53,722 nt of DNA, from the IMG/VR virus record IMGVR_UViG_3300033148_003280, positions 1 through 53,722 of that record, one strand, 5' to 3'. Position 1 is the first letter of the stretch; each line of letters begins with the position of its first letter. Source of the DNA: a virus. The notes below the pieces were generated by a model. The model saw nothing but the letters and a program-made list of their open reading frames with translations, was not told where the DNA came from and did not search any database. A program made the translations under genes and the position numbers. Shown here in pieces: positions 41,468 through 48,698 of this stretch.

Positions 41468-42122
41468 CTTCATCCCCCTCCTCCGAATCATTACCACTGA
41501 ATACATCAGTCACCTTACCGCTTACAAACATATTAAGGCATACCGGGCATCTCCCGATGCATCTGTCTTTCCCGTCATCGCATCGGACGTACATGCTGGT
41601 GTCTATCATTTTGACTTCGCATTTCGGGCATTTCATTTCTTCGATAACGTCAACCGGCTTCGGCGGATGCTTGAGGGGTTTGCCATCGCCATCGGGCGTG
41701 ATGGCATTGCGCAATTTTATAGGAGACCATGCTAATCCTTCGGCATGCGTTTCTGTTGTGGGCGCTGAGACATTAGTGACGGGTAGCTGATCTCCAAGTG
41801 GCGGCATGCACTTCCTGCAAAACCATTTCTGGGCATATCCTTCATGGGGTTCATCCTGAGTCCTTCCGTCTTCAATATGACCATAGACTACATTGGGAGA
41901 ACCGCATACGGAGCATTTCATTACCGCATCTTTCAGCTTGTCAGTCGGTATGCCCTCGCAAGCATTGACGCATGCTTCGCCTCGTAATCCACTCGCGTGA
42001 GTTGTCTCCTCTCCTTGGGCATGAATAAAGTGCCCGTTCGCATCAAGGAAGTGCCGCTCATTATCATCCCAACGCCACGGCTCCGGTGCCCAATCCTGTT
42101 CCTGCTTCTTCTCATCTCCCAT
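41448..42122 (-). CDS. Multi zinc-ribbon hypothetical protein
   Basis: 224 residues starting MGDEKKQEQDWAPEPW after GGAGGAGAAGAACG. Cys clusters CSVCGSPN ... CRKC, then CPKCEVK ... CIGRCPVCLN suggest two zinc ribbons. An acidic C-terminus (FSGNDSEEGDEDEDENR) follows. The first 50 residues contain WDDNERHFLDANGHFIH. Function unknown, possibly nucleic-acid-binding. Confidence 0.65.
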   Translation of the reverse strand: MGDEKKQEQDWAPEPWRWDDNERHFLDANGHFIHAQGEETTHASGLRGEACVNACEGIPTDKLKDAVMKCSVCGSPNVVYGHIEDGRTQDEPHEGYAQKWFCRKCMPPLGDQLPVTNVSAPTTETHAEGLAWSPIKLRNAITPDGDGKPLKHPPKPVDVIEEMKCPKCEVKMIDTSMYVRCDDGKDRCIGRCPVCLNMFVSGKVTDVFSGNDSEEGDEDEDENR

Positions 42123-42423
42123 CGTTCTTCTCCTCCTCGGTCGCGACCTCAACTTCACGGAGCAACCGCTCAAGACTCCATTCGCTCTTATGTCCCATCA
42201 GGAAAGAACGCCGGTACCGCATGAATATATTCTCACGGTCAACATGGCTAAACCCGACCGCTGCGTTCATCCCTTCTGTCGCTATAAAAGCCCGTTCCGC
42301 CATTGCCTTCTCGTACTTAGATATCAACATGCGGCATCTGGCCGATGCAATGCGGTGCTCACGATAAAGCAGCGATATTGTAATTATAGGTATCGCCGCC
42401 AATACAAATCTTGTCCAGTCCAT
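42112..42423 (-). CDS. Small membrane protein
   Basis: 103 residues. N-terminal transmembrane helix (WTRFVLAAIPIITISLL) and a basic helical cytoplasmic-type domain with a Glu-rich end (EVEVATEEEKNDGR). It overlaps both neighbours by about 1-11 bases. Function unknown. Confidence 0.6.
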   Translation of the reverse strand: MDWTRFVLAAIPIITISLLYREHRIASARCRMLISKYEKAMAERAFIATEGMNAAVGFSHVDRENIFMRYRRSFLMGHKSEWSLERLLREVEVATEEEKNDGR

Positions 42424-42674
42424 TATTTCTCCTCCTCATATTCATCCTCAAGTATGGCCGGTATCCTTGCACATTCCACCCATTCGCCCTGCTCGTTTGG
42501 GCTTTCGATAATCCAGCAGTATGCCTCAAGGTCAGGATGTATGCGTATCTCGTCAAATGCTGTCGGGCCATATACCTTATCAATCACGACATGATTATTA
42601 CACCCTACATTAACCTCTACGTTATCGGCCTGAGTAAAGAGGCTGACTTCAATGGCCGGAATTTTAATTTCCAT
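42423..42674 (-). CDS. Hypothetical beta-rich protein
   Basis: 83 residues, MEIKIPAIEVSLFTQADNVE onward with CNNHVVIDKVYGP and CWIIESPNEQGEW. Overlaps the previous gene's end (ATGGAAATTAA). Looks like a small beta-sandwich. No family recognised. Confidence 0.6.
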   Translation of the reverse strand: MEIKIPAIEVSLFTQADNVEVNVGCNNHVVIDKVYGPTAFDEIRIHPDLEAYCWIIESPNEQGEWVECARIPAILEDEYEEEK

Positions 42675-42837
42675 CGTCTTCTCCCGGCTGAATAATTATG
42701 ACTAATTGCATCCCGTGTTTCGAGTGCGTCCCCACCTCATTCCGTATAAACCGGAACCCGTGTTCGGCGATGCGATCCTTCACGACATCTATCATGTCGC
42801 GTCTCATCTTTTCGAGTATCTCCTGCGTTGTGCTCAT
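42664..42837 (-). CDS. 57-residue hypothetical protein
   Basis: ATG at 42837, TAA at 42664-42666. The peptide MSTTQEILEKMRRDMIDVVK ... HGMQLVIIIQPGEDDGN is helical then beta. Its end overlaps the next ATG, typical for this operon. No family recognised. Confidence 0.55.
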   Translation of the reverse strand: MSTTQEILEKMRRDMIDVVKDRIAEHGFRFIRNEVGTHSKHGMQLVIIIQPGEDDGN

Positions 42838-43052
42838 CGTTTATACGTTACTATGAAGTACGCGAATTTTGAAATGCCATATACGGCTATAATGAATGGC
42901 CAGAACACGAGACATAAAAAGAGCGGCAGTAGAAGATCAAGCCCCTTCCGTCTTGGATCATAGCTAATCTCCTCTTCGCCCACCGCAAGATATCTCATCA
43001 GCCCAATCCCTGCAATCCCCCATGCAATCGCACCGACAATTGCCCAAATCAT
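42834..43052 (-). CDS. Two-span small membrane protein
   Basis: 72 residues, MIWAIVGAIAWGIAGIGLMR, then DPRRKGLDLL and LPLFLCLVFWPFIIAVYGIS. GGAGGTACG is in front and ATGA overlaps the previous stop. Topology resembles small phage membrane proteins such as holins, but it lies far from the endolysin. Function unknown. Confidence 0.6.
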   Translation of the reverse strand: MIWAIVGAIAWGIAGIGLMRYLAVGEEEISYDPRRKGLDLLLPLFLCLVFWPFIIAVYGISKFAYFIVTYKR

Positions 43053-43234
43053 TTTGTCGTACCTCCGCCAACCTCGATCCCGTATTTCCGCCGCCGTCTC
43101 CGTTCTTTCATAATCATCGCCCACGGCGTGAAAACGATTTTGCGGTCACGGCGTTTCGGACGCTGCCCATAAATCCGCTTGCCCCAACGTTCCATTAGCC
43201 GTGCGTGTTCGCGTTTGCGATCTTGTTTATCCAT
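43049..43234 (-). CDS. Basic hypothetical protein
   Basis: 61 residues, very Arg-rich (MDKQDRKREHARLMERWGKR ... KERRRRRKYGIEVGGG). GGAGGATGAAA precedes the ATG. It may bind nucleic acid. The longer frame to 43312 overlaps the lipoprotein gene and is not used. Confidence 0.5.
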   Translation of the reverse strand: MDKQDRKREHARLMERWGKRIYGQRPKRRDRKIVFTPWAMIMKERRRRRKYGIEVGGGTTK

Positions 43235-43251
43235 TTTCATCCTCCAGATTA

Positions 43252-43470
43252 TCAATTTACATAATGGCACAACGAGCAATATTGCTCTGCGATTTCCGGT
43301 GTTGGATTCCATGTATCGTATCCCTGATGCCCGTACTCCTTTATCGTCTGTAAATAATCCCAGTCAGTTGTTGGCCCATTATACGGGCCTACGCCAACGG
43401 GATCAGGGAATTCGCAACCCGCGAGCGCGATGAACATCAGAACCGCGATGATTAAAATTATGTGTCGCAT
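43252..43470 (-). CDS. Small lipoprotein with CxxCH motif
   Basis: 72 residues. Signal MRHIILIIAVLMFIALAGC with lipobox (Cys 19), then PDPVGVGPYNGPTTDWDYLQ and EIAEQYCSLCHYVN at the end. CSLCH has the heme-binding spacing of c-type cytochromes, which is unusual for a phage protein this small. AAAGGAGG precedes the ATG. Function unknown. Confidence 0.6.
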   Translation of the reverse strand: MRHIILIIAVLMFIALAGCEFPDPVGVGPYNGPTTDWDYLQTIKEYGHQGYDTWNPTPEIAEQYCSLCHYVN

Positions 43471-43487
43471 GGCTAACCTCCTTTGTT

Positions 43488-43712
43488 TTAAATTTCAATC
43501 TTGCTCTCTTCATTACACGTTCGATTCTGCTCATGCCCAATGTGAAAAGCCCCGCAGTAGATACACTCATAGACCACGAGTCCTGTTTCTCCATGCATCT
43601 CAATGATGCGATCCATCACTTCGGTAGCATATGCGCGTGACTTGTACCGCTGCTTCCCGGTGATGCGGCAATACTTCTGGCCGTGATGTTTGCGCTTTTC
43701 GCGTTTGCTCAT
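43488..43712 (-). CDS. Small zinc-finger-like protein
   Basis: 74 residues. C14, then CIYCGAFHIGHEQNRTC. The pattern VVYECIYCGAFHIGH resembles the small zinc-binding phage proteins that have C..C.GWH. N-terminus is basic (MSKREKRKHHGQKY). Possibly nucleic-acid-binding. Confidence 0.55.
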   Translation of the reverse strand: MSKREKRKHHGQKYCRITGKQRYKSRAYATEVMDRIIEMHGETGLVVYECIYCGAFHIGHEQNRTCNEESKIEI

Positions 43713-43715
43713 AAT

Positions 43716-44033
43716 CTATCGCGCCCCCGTAATATGCCTGCCCCCATCCATGAAGCCGACATCGATAGCGCGACCCGCGATAACGATCTTGTTGAGCAGC
43801 TCCAGTCGCGGGAATGATATCGCACGGGACTTCATCCCCGCACGCTTAATGTAATTGCGCTTCTCAAGCGCCCGCACATGATCGACTATTGTTTTTATGG
43901 TAACACTAAAAACTTCAGCAGCCTCACGATATGTCGGAGCGTAACCATGACGCTGACGGAATGCCACGTAGAAGTTATAAATTTCAAGCTGCCTTTCGGT
44001 CGGCGGCGTGTCTTGTGTTATTGCGATTCCCAT
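43716..44033 (-). CDS. LexA-like winged-helix DNA-binding protein
   Basis: 105 residues. PTERQLEIYNFYVAFRQRHG YAPTYREAAEVF and TIVDHVRALEKRNYIKRAGM match the LexA N-terminal wHTH. No Ser/Lys peptidase domain follows, so it is not self-cleaving. It may repress or activate this operon or the late unit. A start with GGTGAAATA upstream. Good candidate for a phage regulator. Confidence 0.7.
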   Translation of the reverse strand: MGIAITQDTPPTERQLEIYNFYVAFRQRHGYAPTYREAAEVFSVTIKTIVDHVRALEKRNYIKRAGMKSRAISFPRLELLNKIVIAGRAIDVGFMDGGRHITGAR

Positions 44034-44067
44034 TATTTCACCTTCGCTTTTTGTGCATAGGTTAATG

Positions 44068-44481
44068 TCATCTCGCTACCTCATCCTTGCTGTAGCCACC
44101 ATCCATATCGACCGTGTGATAAAGCTGCGATTCTTCAGGATGACACACGCACCGGAACCATTTCACCTGTCGATCGTCCTCGAACACGACTAACATATCC
44201 GCGCTGTTTGCCAACCGCCCGCAATATCGGCATCGGTTGAGCTTCAGCCCTTTCGGTTTCCTGACCTTACCATATCGACCGCGTACCCTGCCGGCACCCA
44301 CCTGGCATCTATCACAACAATATTTCACGCGCCCAGGCGGTAATGCCCCGCCACAAGTTACGCACACATCGTGCTTCTGCTGGGTGATCGGCTCATGCAA
44401 CGTCGGTTTTGCGGCACGCACCTTGACCTTGACATTCCGCGACGTGAGTTTTTTATATTCGTCTTCTGTCATTCTAACCAT
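44068..44481 (-). CDS. Zinc-ribbon hypothetical protein
   Basis: 137 residues. CVTCGGALPPGRVKYCCDRC and CRYCGR with a later CVCHPEE give zinc clusters. The N-terminus MVRMTEDEYKKLTSRNVKVK resembles the small phage Holliday-nuclease neighbours but no nuclease motif is seen. Function unknown. Confidence 0.6.
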   Translation of the reverse strand: MVRMTEDEYKKLTSRNVKVKVRAAKPTLHEPITQQKHDVCVTCGGALPPGRVKYCCDRCQVGAGRVRGRYGKVRKPKGLKLNRCRYCGRLANSADMLVVFEDDRQVKWFRCVCHPEESQLYHTVDMDGGYSKDEVAR

Positions 44482-44536
44482 TAAGCATCACGCATTCCTT
44501 AGGTGAAATGGTTTCTGTAAGCGTGGCCTCACCTTC

Positions 44537-45064
44537 TCAATCGAGTAGGATTGGCTTTAACGTCTCATCCCATGACCCCAAAGGGAAAATCATCTTTGGC
44601 AAACAATCGCGATCTTCGTATTCCCGCCAATCACCATCTTTGAACTGATACCATAATTTCCCATCCCTAATTTCATATTCAATGTCTTCCATTCTTAACT
44701 CATCCTCCAGTAATTCAAGCGGCTTCCAAACAACCCATACTTTCCGATAATGCCGCTCCATTTTCCGGTCCGGTACCCTCAAATCAATTGTATCCCGCAC
44801 CCAACCAGCCGTTCGGTCATGTACGCACTTGAACCCTTCGCCGAACACAAATAACACAGTCCCGTAGGGGTAATCCCACATCAAATCAGGGGACACAGCG
44901 CACCAGTTCCATCCCCACGACTCATCAGGCGGGTCCGGGCAAGCGGGATCAGCAACCAAGTTGCCCCAGCCATCGTTTTCAGCCGCCCAGTAGTATGTAA
45001 CCTTGTGCTCCGTGGACTGCGGCAAGGGGAGCAGGAATAACAGGGCTATGAGGATGTGGATCAT
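44537..45064 (-). CDS. Exported 3D-domain-like protein
   Basis: 175 residues with a short signal peptide (MIHILIALLFLLPLPQS). VTYYWAAENDGWGNLVADPA ... CAVSPDLMWDYPYGTVLFVF ... CVHDRTAGWVRDTIDLRVP resembles the 3D (MltA/RlpA) domain, whose three Asp residues may bind metal or glycan. An exported glycan-active protein among early genes is odd. Could assist peptidoglycan cutting. Only the mature half is matched by eye. Confidence 0.55.
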   Translation of the reverse strand: MIHILIALLFLLPLPQSTEHKVTYYWAAENDGWGNLVADPACPDPPDESWGWNWCAVSPDLMWDYPYGTVLFVFGEGFKCVHDRTAGWVRDTIDLRVPDRKMERHYRKVWVVWKPLELLEDELRMEDIEYEIRDGKLWYQFKDGDWREYEDRDCLPKMIFPLGSWDETLKPILLD

Positions 45065-45504
45065 AACTCCTCCTTGGTTATATACTTCGCAATGTCCTCC
45101 GGCAACTCGCCTGCAAGGAACGCGGTGATGACGGCATCACGTAAGCTCACATCAGCTAAACTCTCGGATTTACACCATTCACCCATTATATCTTCAGCAA
45201 TCACGCAAGACCTCCACTCAATGCTACGGCAGCCGCCCGGCCCCTCAGCAGGAAGCAAAGCATGCCAAACCTCCACCGCCCCCGTCACCCTGACCCGGCG
45301 GCGACCGGTGCCACATTCTGGGAAACGACGATTGCATATGCACTGGTCACCTTTTTTGCCAAGCCGTGGCATTGTTTCATATTCGTCGCCACCATCCTGA
45401 TACCAGTCCTCTTGCAATATGCCTGTCCCCTTACACTTGTCACACTTCACCTCGCGCACCTCGCTGAAGTGGAAGCATAGGCCGCGTAAGTTATTCAGGT
45501 TCAT
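45061..45504 (-). CDS. Hypothetical protein with DnaJ-like zinc knuckle
   Basis: 147 residues. VKCDKCKGTGILQED is a DnaJ-type CxxCxGxG repeat unit, followed by CICNRRFPEC. The C-terminal half is helical (ADVSLRDAVITAFLAGELPE). No J domain. Overlaps the next gene (ATGA). Function unknown. Confidence 0.55.
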   Translation of the reverse strand: MNLNNLRGLCFHFSEVREVKCDKCKGTGILQEDWYQDGGDEYETMPRLGKKGDQCICNRRFPECGTGRRRVRVTGAVEVWHALLPAEGPGGCRSIEWRSCVIAEDIMGEWCKSESLADVSLRDAVITAFLAGELPEDIAKYITKEEL

Positions 45505-45934
45505 CGGGAACCTCCCTGATCTTCTTCCTCTTGCCTATAAAATACTCCTCGTCATCCGCGAGGGGCATCGTGTTTATCGGGCAATCGGAGCCGGGCAAGT
45601 GCTGTAAAAATCGGCCCTTAACAGAATAACCGCATGTACGTGGGTCAAGTTGACATTTACTTCCACAAGATATTTCAACGTTGTTATCATGCACAATCTC
45701 CACAACCGGCCCCCTAACCATTGACAAACCGTCCAGTAGGGCATGGGCGGTGGCTATATGTTCCAATTTGAAATGCATGAACGGGCCGTCACCCGGCATA
45801 CTCATATGTGATGGTAACGGGTCCAATTCTATCGTCATATAATCATCCTGAGCCTTAGTCAACTCGGCCCCCGCACCCTCAACCCGTTCCCTCAACCGCT
45901 TCAATTCGGCGGCGGTGTCCTTGTTAGCTGTCAT
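45491..45934 (-). CDS. Hypothetical protein
   Basis: 147 residues from MTANKDTAAELKRLRERVEG after GGGAGG. N-terminal coiled coil, then beta-rich part with CGSKCQLDPRTCGYSV and a C-terminal basic end (YFIGKRKKIREVPDEPE). No family recognised. Confidence 0.6.
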   Translation of the reverse strand: MTANKDTAAELKRLRERVEGAGAELTKAQDDYMTIELDPLPSHMSMPGDGPFMHFKLEHIATAHALLDGLSMVRGPVVEIVHDNNVEISCGSKCQLDPRTCGYSVKGRFLQHLPGSDCPINTMPLADDEEYFIGKRKKIREVPDEPE

Positions 45935-46115
45935 TAGTGGCCTCCCTGAAATCATAATGTGTAACCTTTGCGGACTCCAATATCACTTTATGTCTATGTC
46001 TTTTAGCGTGAGCATATGCAGCCTTATTAACTGAATCATCAACACCCTCACGAGACCAGCCACAATCCCTACACTCAGCAATCCTACTTGTTATCCAAGT
46101 GCGTACATCACTCAT
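45924..46115 (-). CDS. Small zinc-finger-like protein
   Basis: 63 residues starting MSDVRTWITSRIAECRDCGW. CRDCGW ... AYAHAKRHRH forms a C2H2-like set. GGAGGTGGAGTG precedes the ATG. It may bind DNA. Similar two-Cys/two-His small proteins recur in this operon. Confidence 0.55.
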   Translation of the reverse strand: MSDVRTWITSRIAECRDCGWSREGVDDSVNKAAYAHAKRHRHKVILESAKVTHYDFREATNDS

Positions 46116-46321
46116 CACTCCACCTCCTTGTCCTTAGCCGCTGTTATAACCTTATCCCTGTGCATCTCACCCTCGATATGCCCCCTGTTATATTCAACCT
46201 TGAGGCAATGCTTGCACGGCTCAATGATGAAATCAGCGCGGTCACCGTCGGGAAAGGTCGCGTCAATTTTGACCTTCAAATTCCCATAGCACTTAGCGCA
46301 TCTCAACTTAATGTTAAGCAT
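46115..46321 (-). CDS. Small zinc-ribbon protein
   Basis: 68 residues: MLNIKLRCAKCYGNLKVKID ... FIIEPCKHCLKVEYNRGH. CAKC and CKHC are separated by 25 residues, as in zinc ribbons. Overlaps both neighbours. Function unknown. Confidence 0.55.
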   Translation of the reverse strand: MLNIKLRCAKCYGNLKVKIDATFPDGDRADFIIEPCKHCLKVEYNRGHIEGEMHRDKVITAAKDKEVE

Positions 46322-46625
46322 CCCGTGCCTCCTTCACCGCAGCATCGGCGGCACGGAGCCAGCAGTCCGCGCAATCTGTTCCATTACATACCGTGGCATC
46401 GTAATGCCGCAAGGCAGGCTCAGGACAACAGTCAGTCCGCGCCGCTATCCATTCAGCCATGCGCTGCTTATGGTCGCGGTCGGCCATCATCCGCCTGAAC
46501 TCATCGGCATCCTTGAGCCAGAGTTTCTCGTTCTCGCGGTCATTGATACCACTACATACCCACATGCCCAAGATAAACCACATCGCGCTAAACCCAAGCG
46601 TTATCAATCCAAGATATTCCATCAC
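46314..46625 (-). CDS. Membrane-anchored hypothetical protein
   Basis: 103 residues. Transmembrane segment MMEYLGLITLGFSAMWFILG, then helical part and DCCPEPALRHYDATVCNGTD CADCWL, a Cys-rich end. Overlaps the next gene. Function unknown. Confidence 0.55.
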   Translation of the reverse strand: MMEYLGLITLGFSAMWFILGMWVCSGINDRENEKLWLKDADEFRRMMADRDHKQRMAEWIAARTDCCPEPALRHYDATVCNGTDCADCWLRAADAAVKEARDA

Positions 46626-46948
46626 TTCTCCTCCTCAATATCAAACGCCTCATGCATAACATCCTTCGCTGTCTCAAGCGCATCAGTTGGTGAATGGAAC
46701 ATTTCTATCCACGGCTTCTCTTGGTAATGCTCAAATTCAGCAATCACCTTCCGCGCCGTGGCCTTGGCTTCGAGGCCGTCGAGGGCATTAAGGCAAAGCC
46801 GTATCCCTGAATCACTCGCCGCAACCCACATAACTTTCTTGAAACCATCTAACCGCAACATCAAAAACATATGTCCAGCTAAATCCCGTGGTATCAATGC
46901 ACCCCCAAACTCCTCTACCCGCTGCTTCAATCGTTCAATCTCTGTCAT
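46622..46948 (-). CDS. Hypothetical protein
   Basis: 108 residues, MTEIERLKQRVEEFGGALIP onward. Alpha/beta with a long acidic C-terminal helix (DALETAKDVMHEAFDIEEEK). Overlaps neighbours by 4 bases. No family recognised. Confidence 0.55.
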   Translation of the reverse strand: MTEIERLKQRVEEFGGALIPRDLAGHMFLMLRLDGFKKVMWVAASDSGIRLCLNALDGLEAKATARKVIAEFEHYQEKPWIEMFHSPTDALETAKDVMHEAFDIEEEK

Positions 46949-47559
46949 TTCTCCTCCTCAAGAAACCTGATAACCTTCCCTTGCTTACGCGCATACGCCA
47001 ATTCCTTCCCTGTGGATTCACCGATGTAACCGCCGACGTTGAGGATTCGCACTTCGTCGGCAAGGTCAATTTTGCGTAGATGGAGTTCATCGAGTTGCTT
47101 AACCACATCGGGACCGAGGGCTTCCGCTCCATGTGCTCCGTCTTCGTCCGCATGTTTACATACGCCAACGGATAGAACAATTTTGCCTTCCAAAGTTAGA
47201 CGCCAGCCTTCATCGAAAAACGCTTCCATGAACCGAGTCGAACCACACAGGCAAACGATGGTTGGTCTATCGGCCCGCGGCTTCGCATCGTAGAATGCCA
47301 AGCACTTCAGCGTGTGCGCGATGCTCTCGTAATCATCGAAGTACGAATTGCATTGAGGGCAAACTTCCTCGCCGTCATATTCACGCACCATCCACACATC
47401 GCAGAATGGGCATTTGTGAACGTACTCGACATCGTGCCAAGTATCTTCACCCGGCCCTTGGTCTTCCCCGTCGCATTTCAGGCACCTGTCAAGCGGTGCG
47501 TCGCTGTCGTGCTCGAAGTCAGCGTCGCATATGTGGCAAGTGTATTTACGGTTCGTCAT
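46945..47559 (-). CDS. Zinc-ribbon protein fused to deoxyribosyltransferase-like domain
   Basis: 204 residues. N-terminal CHICDADF, CLKCDGE, KCPFCDVW and CPQCNSYF give two zinc ribbons. The C-terminal 120 residues read IVCLCGSTRFMEAFFDEGWR, LTLEGKIVLSVGVCKHAD, LDELHLRKIDLADEVRILNV and GYIGESTGKELAYA, which matches the nucleoside 2-deoxyribosyltransferase-like/DUF4406 family common in phages. It may salvage or alter nucleotides. Catalytic Glu is plausibly in the E-S-T-G-K-E segment. Confidence 0.75.
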   Translation of the reverse strand: MTNRKYTCHICDADFEHDSDAPLDRCLKCDGEDQGPGEDTWHDVEYVHKCPFCDVWMVREYDGEEVCPQCNSYFDDYESIAHTLKCLAFYDAKPRADRPTIVCLCGSTRFMEAFFDEGWRLTLEGKIVLSVGVCKHADEDGAHGAEALGPDVVKQLDELHLRKIDLADEVRILNVGGYIGESTGKELAYARKQGKVIRFLEEEK

Positions 47560-47568
47560 TAGTCCTCC

Positions 47569-47988
47569 TCAATAATGATGTTCTGCTAATAATTGGTTAT
47601 TGTTAATTTCGGCCCAAAATAATCCGACTTCCTCCCTAAAATTATACAGGTTAAACTCCTCATACTGCCCCTTGTTATGACCGAATAATTTTGATTGCCT
47701 GATCGCCGCCAAGATACATGCGGGACAGTTACCTGTCATCTCACGTAATTTATCTATTGCTGGAATCCAGAGGTCGCTTGTCGCGGGGTTACATGATTCA
47801 GCGTGTTGCTTCAAAACATTCGTGAGTACATTGATATCGACCTGTTCATCGCCCGATGCTTCGCAGTACCCGCATACACGGTTCGGATTTGCGGTGCATC
47901 CCCTTTCGTGCTTCTTGATATGGTACGCTGATCCCCCGGCCTTTTTGCAGTAGTCGCAGTAATATCTCCATCGTTTAATCTTTCTCAT
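47569..47988 (-). CDS. Zinc-finger hypothetical protein
   Basis: 139 residues. WRYYCDYCKKAGGSAYHIKK HERGC forms a C2H-C finger, followed by CGYCEAS. The C-terminal half is helical with CPACILAAIRQSKLFGHNK. Overlaps the upstream gene. Function unknown. Confidence 0.6.
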   Translation of the reverse strand: MRKIKRWRYYCDYCKKAGGSAYHIKKHERGCTANPNRVCGYCEASGDEQVDINVLTNVLKQHAESCNPATSDLWIPAIDKLREMTGNCPACILAAIRQSKLFGHNKGQYEEFNLYNFREEVGLFWAEINNNQLLAEHHY

Positions 47989-48205
47989 CATTTACCTCCT
48001 CAGAAAAATTCGATGTCTTCACTGAGGTCAAGTTCGCATTCTTCGCCGCCGTCAACTCCCGGTGCTTCCTCATCCATACGCGGTTGTATAATCTGTGACG
48101 CAACTTCCGACAACGGTCGCATCGTTGAGTTGCCCGATTCACCACCACCATCGACACCCCGCAGTCCCGGCACTTCACTACCTTTTGGCCGTTCGGTTTT
48201 CGCAT
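47975..48205 (-). CDS. Zinc-ribbon protein overlapping the previous gene in another frame
   Basis: 76 residues from ATG at 48205 (AAGGTG upstream). CRDCGVSMVVVNRATQRCDR CRK is a clear zinc ribbon, followed by basic helix HRLYNRVWMRKHRE. 206 bases are shared with the gene ending at 48000, which is also convincing in its own frame. Both are called. GC-rich third positions support this frame. Confidence 0.6.
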   Translation of the reverse strand: MRKPNGQKVVKCRDCGVSMVVVNRATQRCDRCRKLRHRLYNRVWMRKHRELTAAKNANLTSVKTSNFSEEVNDEKD

Positions 48206-48698
48206 CGGCAAGCACCTTCCCTTGATTTATTATCATTGCGTAACGTTCGGCATCCGTCATCCGCAACAACCGGCCACCACATAACGGACACGGATTCTCA
48301 TAACACAATGGCTGTTCGATGACTTTCCCCATTATTGATTCACCCATGCACGGCCAATTTTCACAGTAGTATCCGATGCACTCAACTATTTCATCGCTCT
48401 GCTTCCTTCCGATGTGCCGAACTTGCCCAGCGTATTTATTCAAATTCTCAGGCTTTAAGAAGTTCTCGACCGACACAGCGAAGCCCTTGCTGTAGCAGGC
48501 TGATAAGTAGTAATTCCACATAGCGCTAAATTTTACATAGCTGTATTTAGCGGCCATGGCGCGAATTGTGGCCTCATCAGTTTTATTAGATGCAAGCGGT
48601 GAATTAAACTTTCGCTTAAAATCAGCCTTCATTGCTTCCCATATGTCAACAATTTCAGCCAATGACAAGATCATCTCCTGCTGATTTTCGGCTATCAT
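48000..48698 (-). CDS. Replication-associated hypothetical protein with acidic tail
   Basis: 232 residues. Helical N-terminal domain (ILSLAEIVDIWEAMKADFKR, AAKYSYVKFSAMWNYYLSAC), a Cys set (CENWPCMGE, CPLCGGRL) and a disordered acidic C-terminus (LDLSEDIEFF). It follows the initiator-like gene. Could be a helicase loader-type protein. The end overlaps 206 bases with another gene. A TTG at 48668 is an alternative start. Confidence 0.55.
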   Translation of the reverse strand: MIAENQQEMILSLAEIVDIWEAMKADFKRKFNSPLASNKTDEATIRAMAAKYSYVKFSAMWNYYLSACYSKGFAVSVENFLKPENLNKYAGQVRHIGRKQSDEIVECIGYYCENWPCMGESIMGKVIEQPLCYENPCPLCGGRLLRMTDAERYAMIINQGKVLADAKTERPKGSEVPGLRGVDGGGESGNSTMRPLSEVASQIIQPRMDEEAPGVDGGEECELDLSEDIEFF

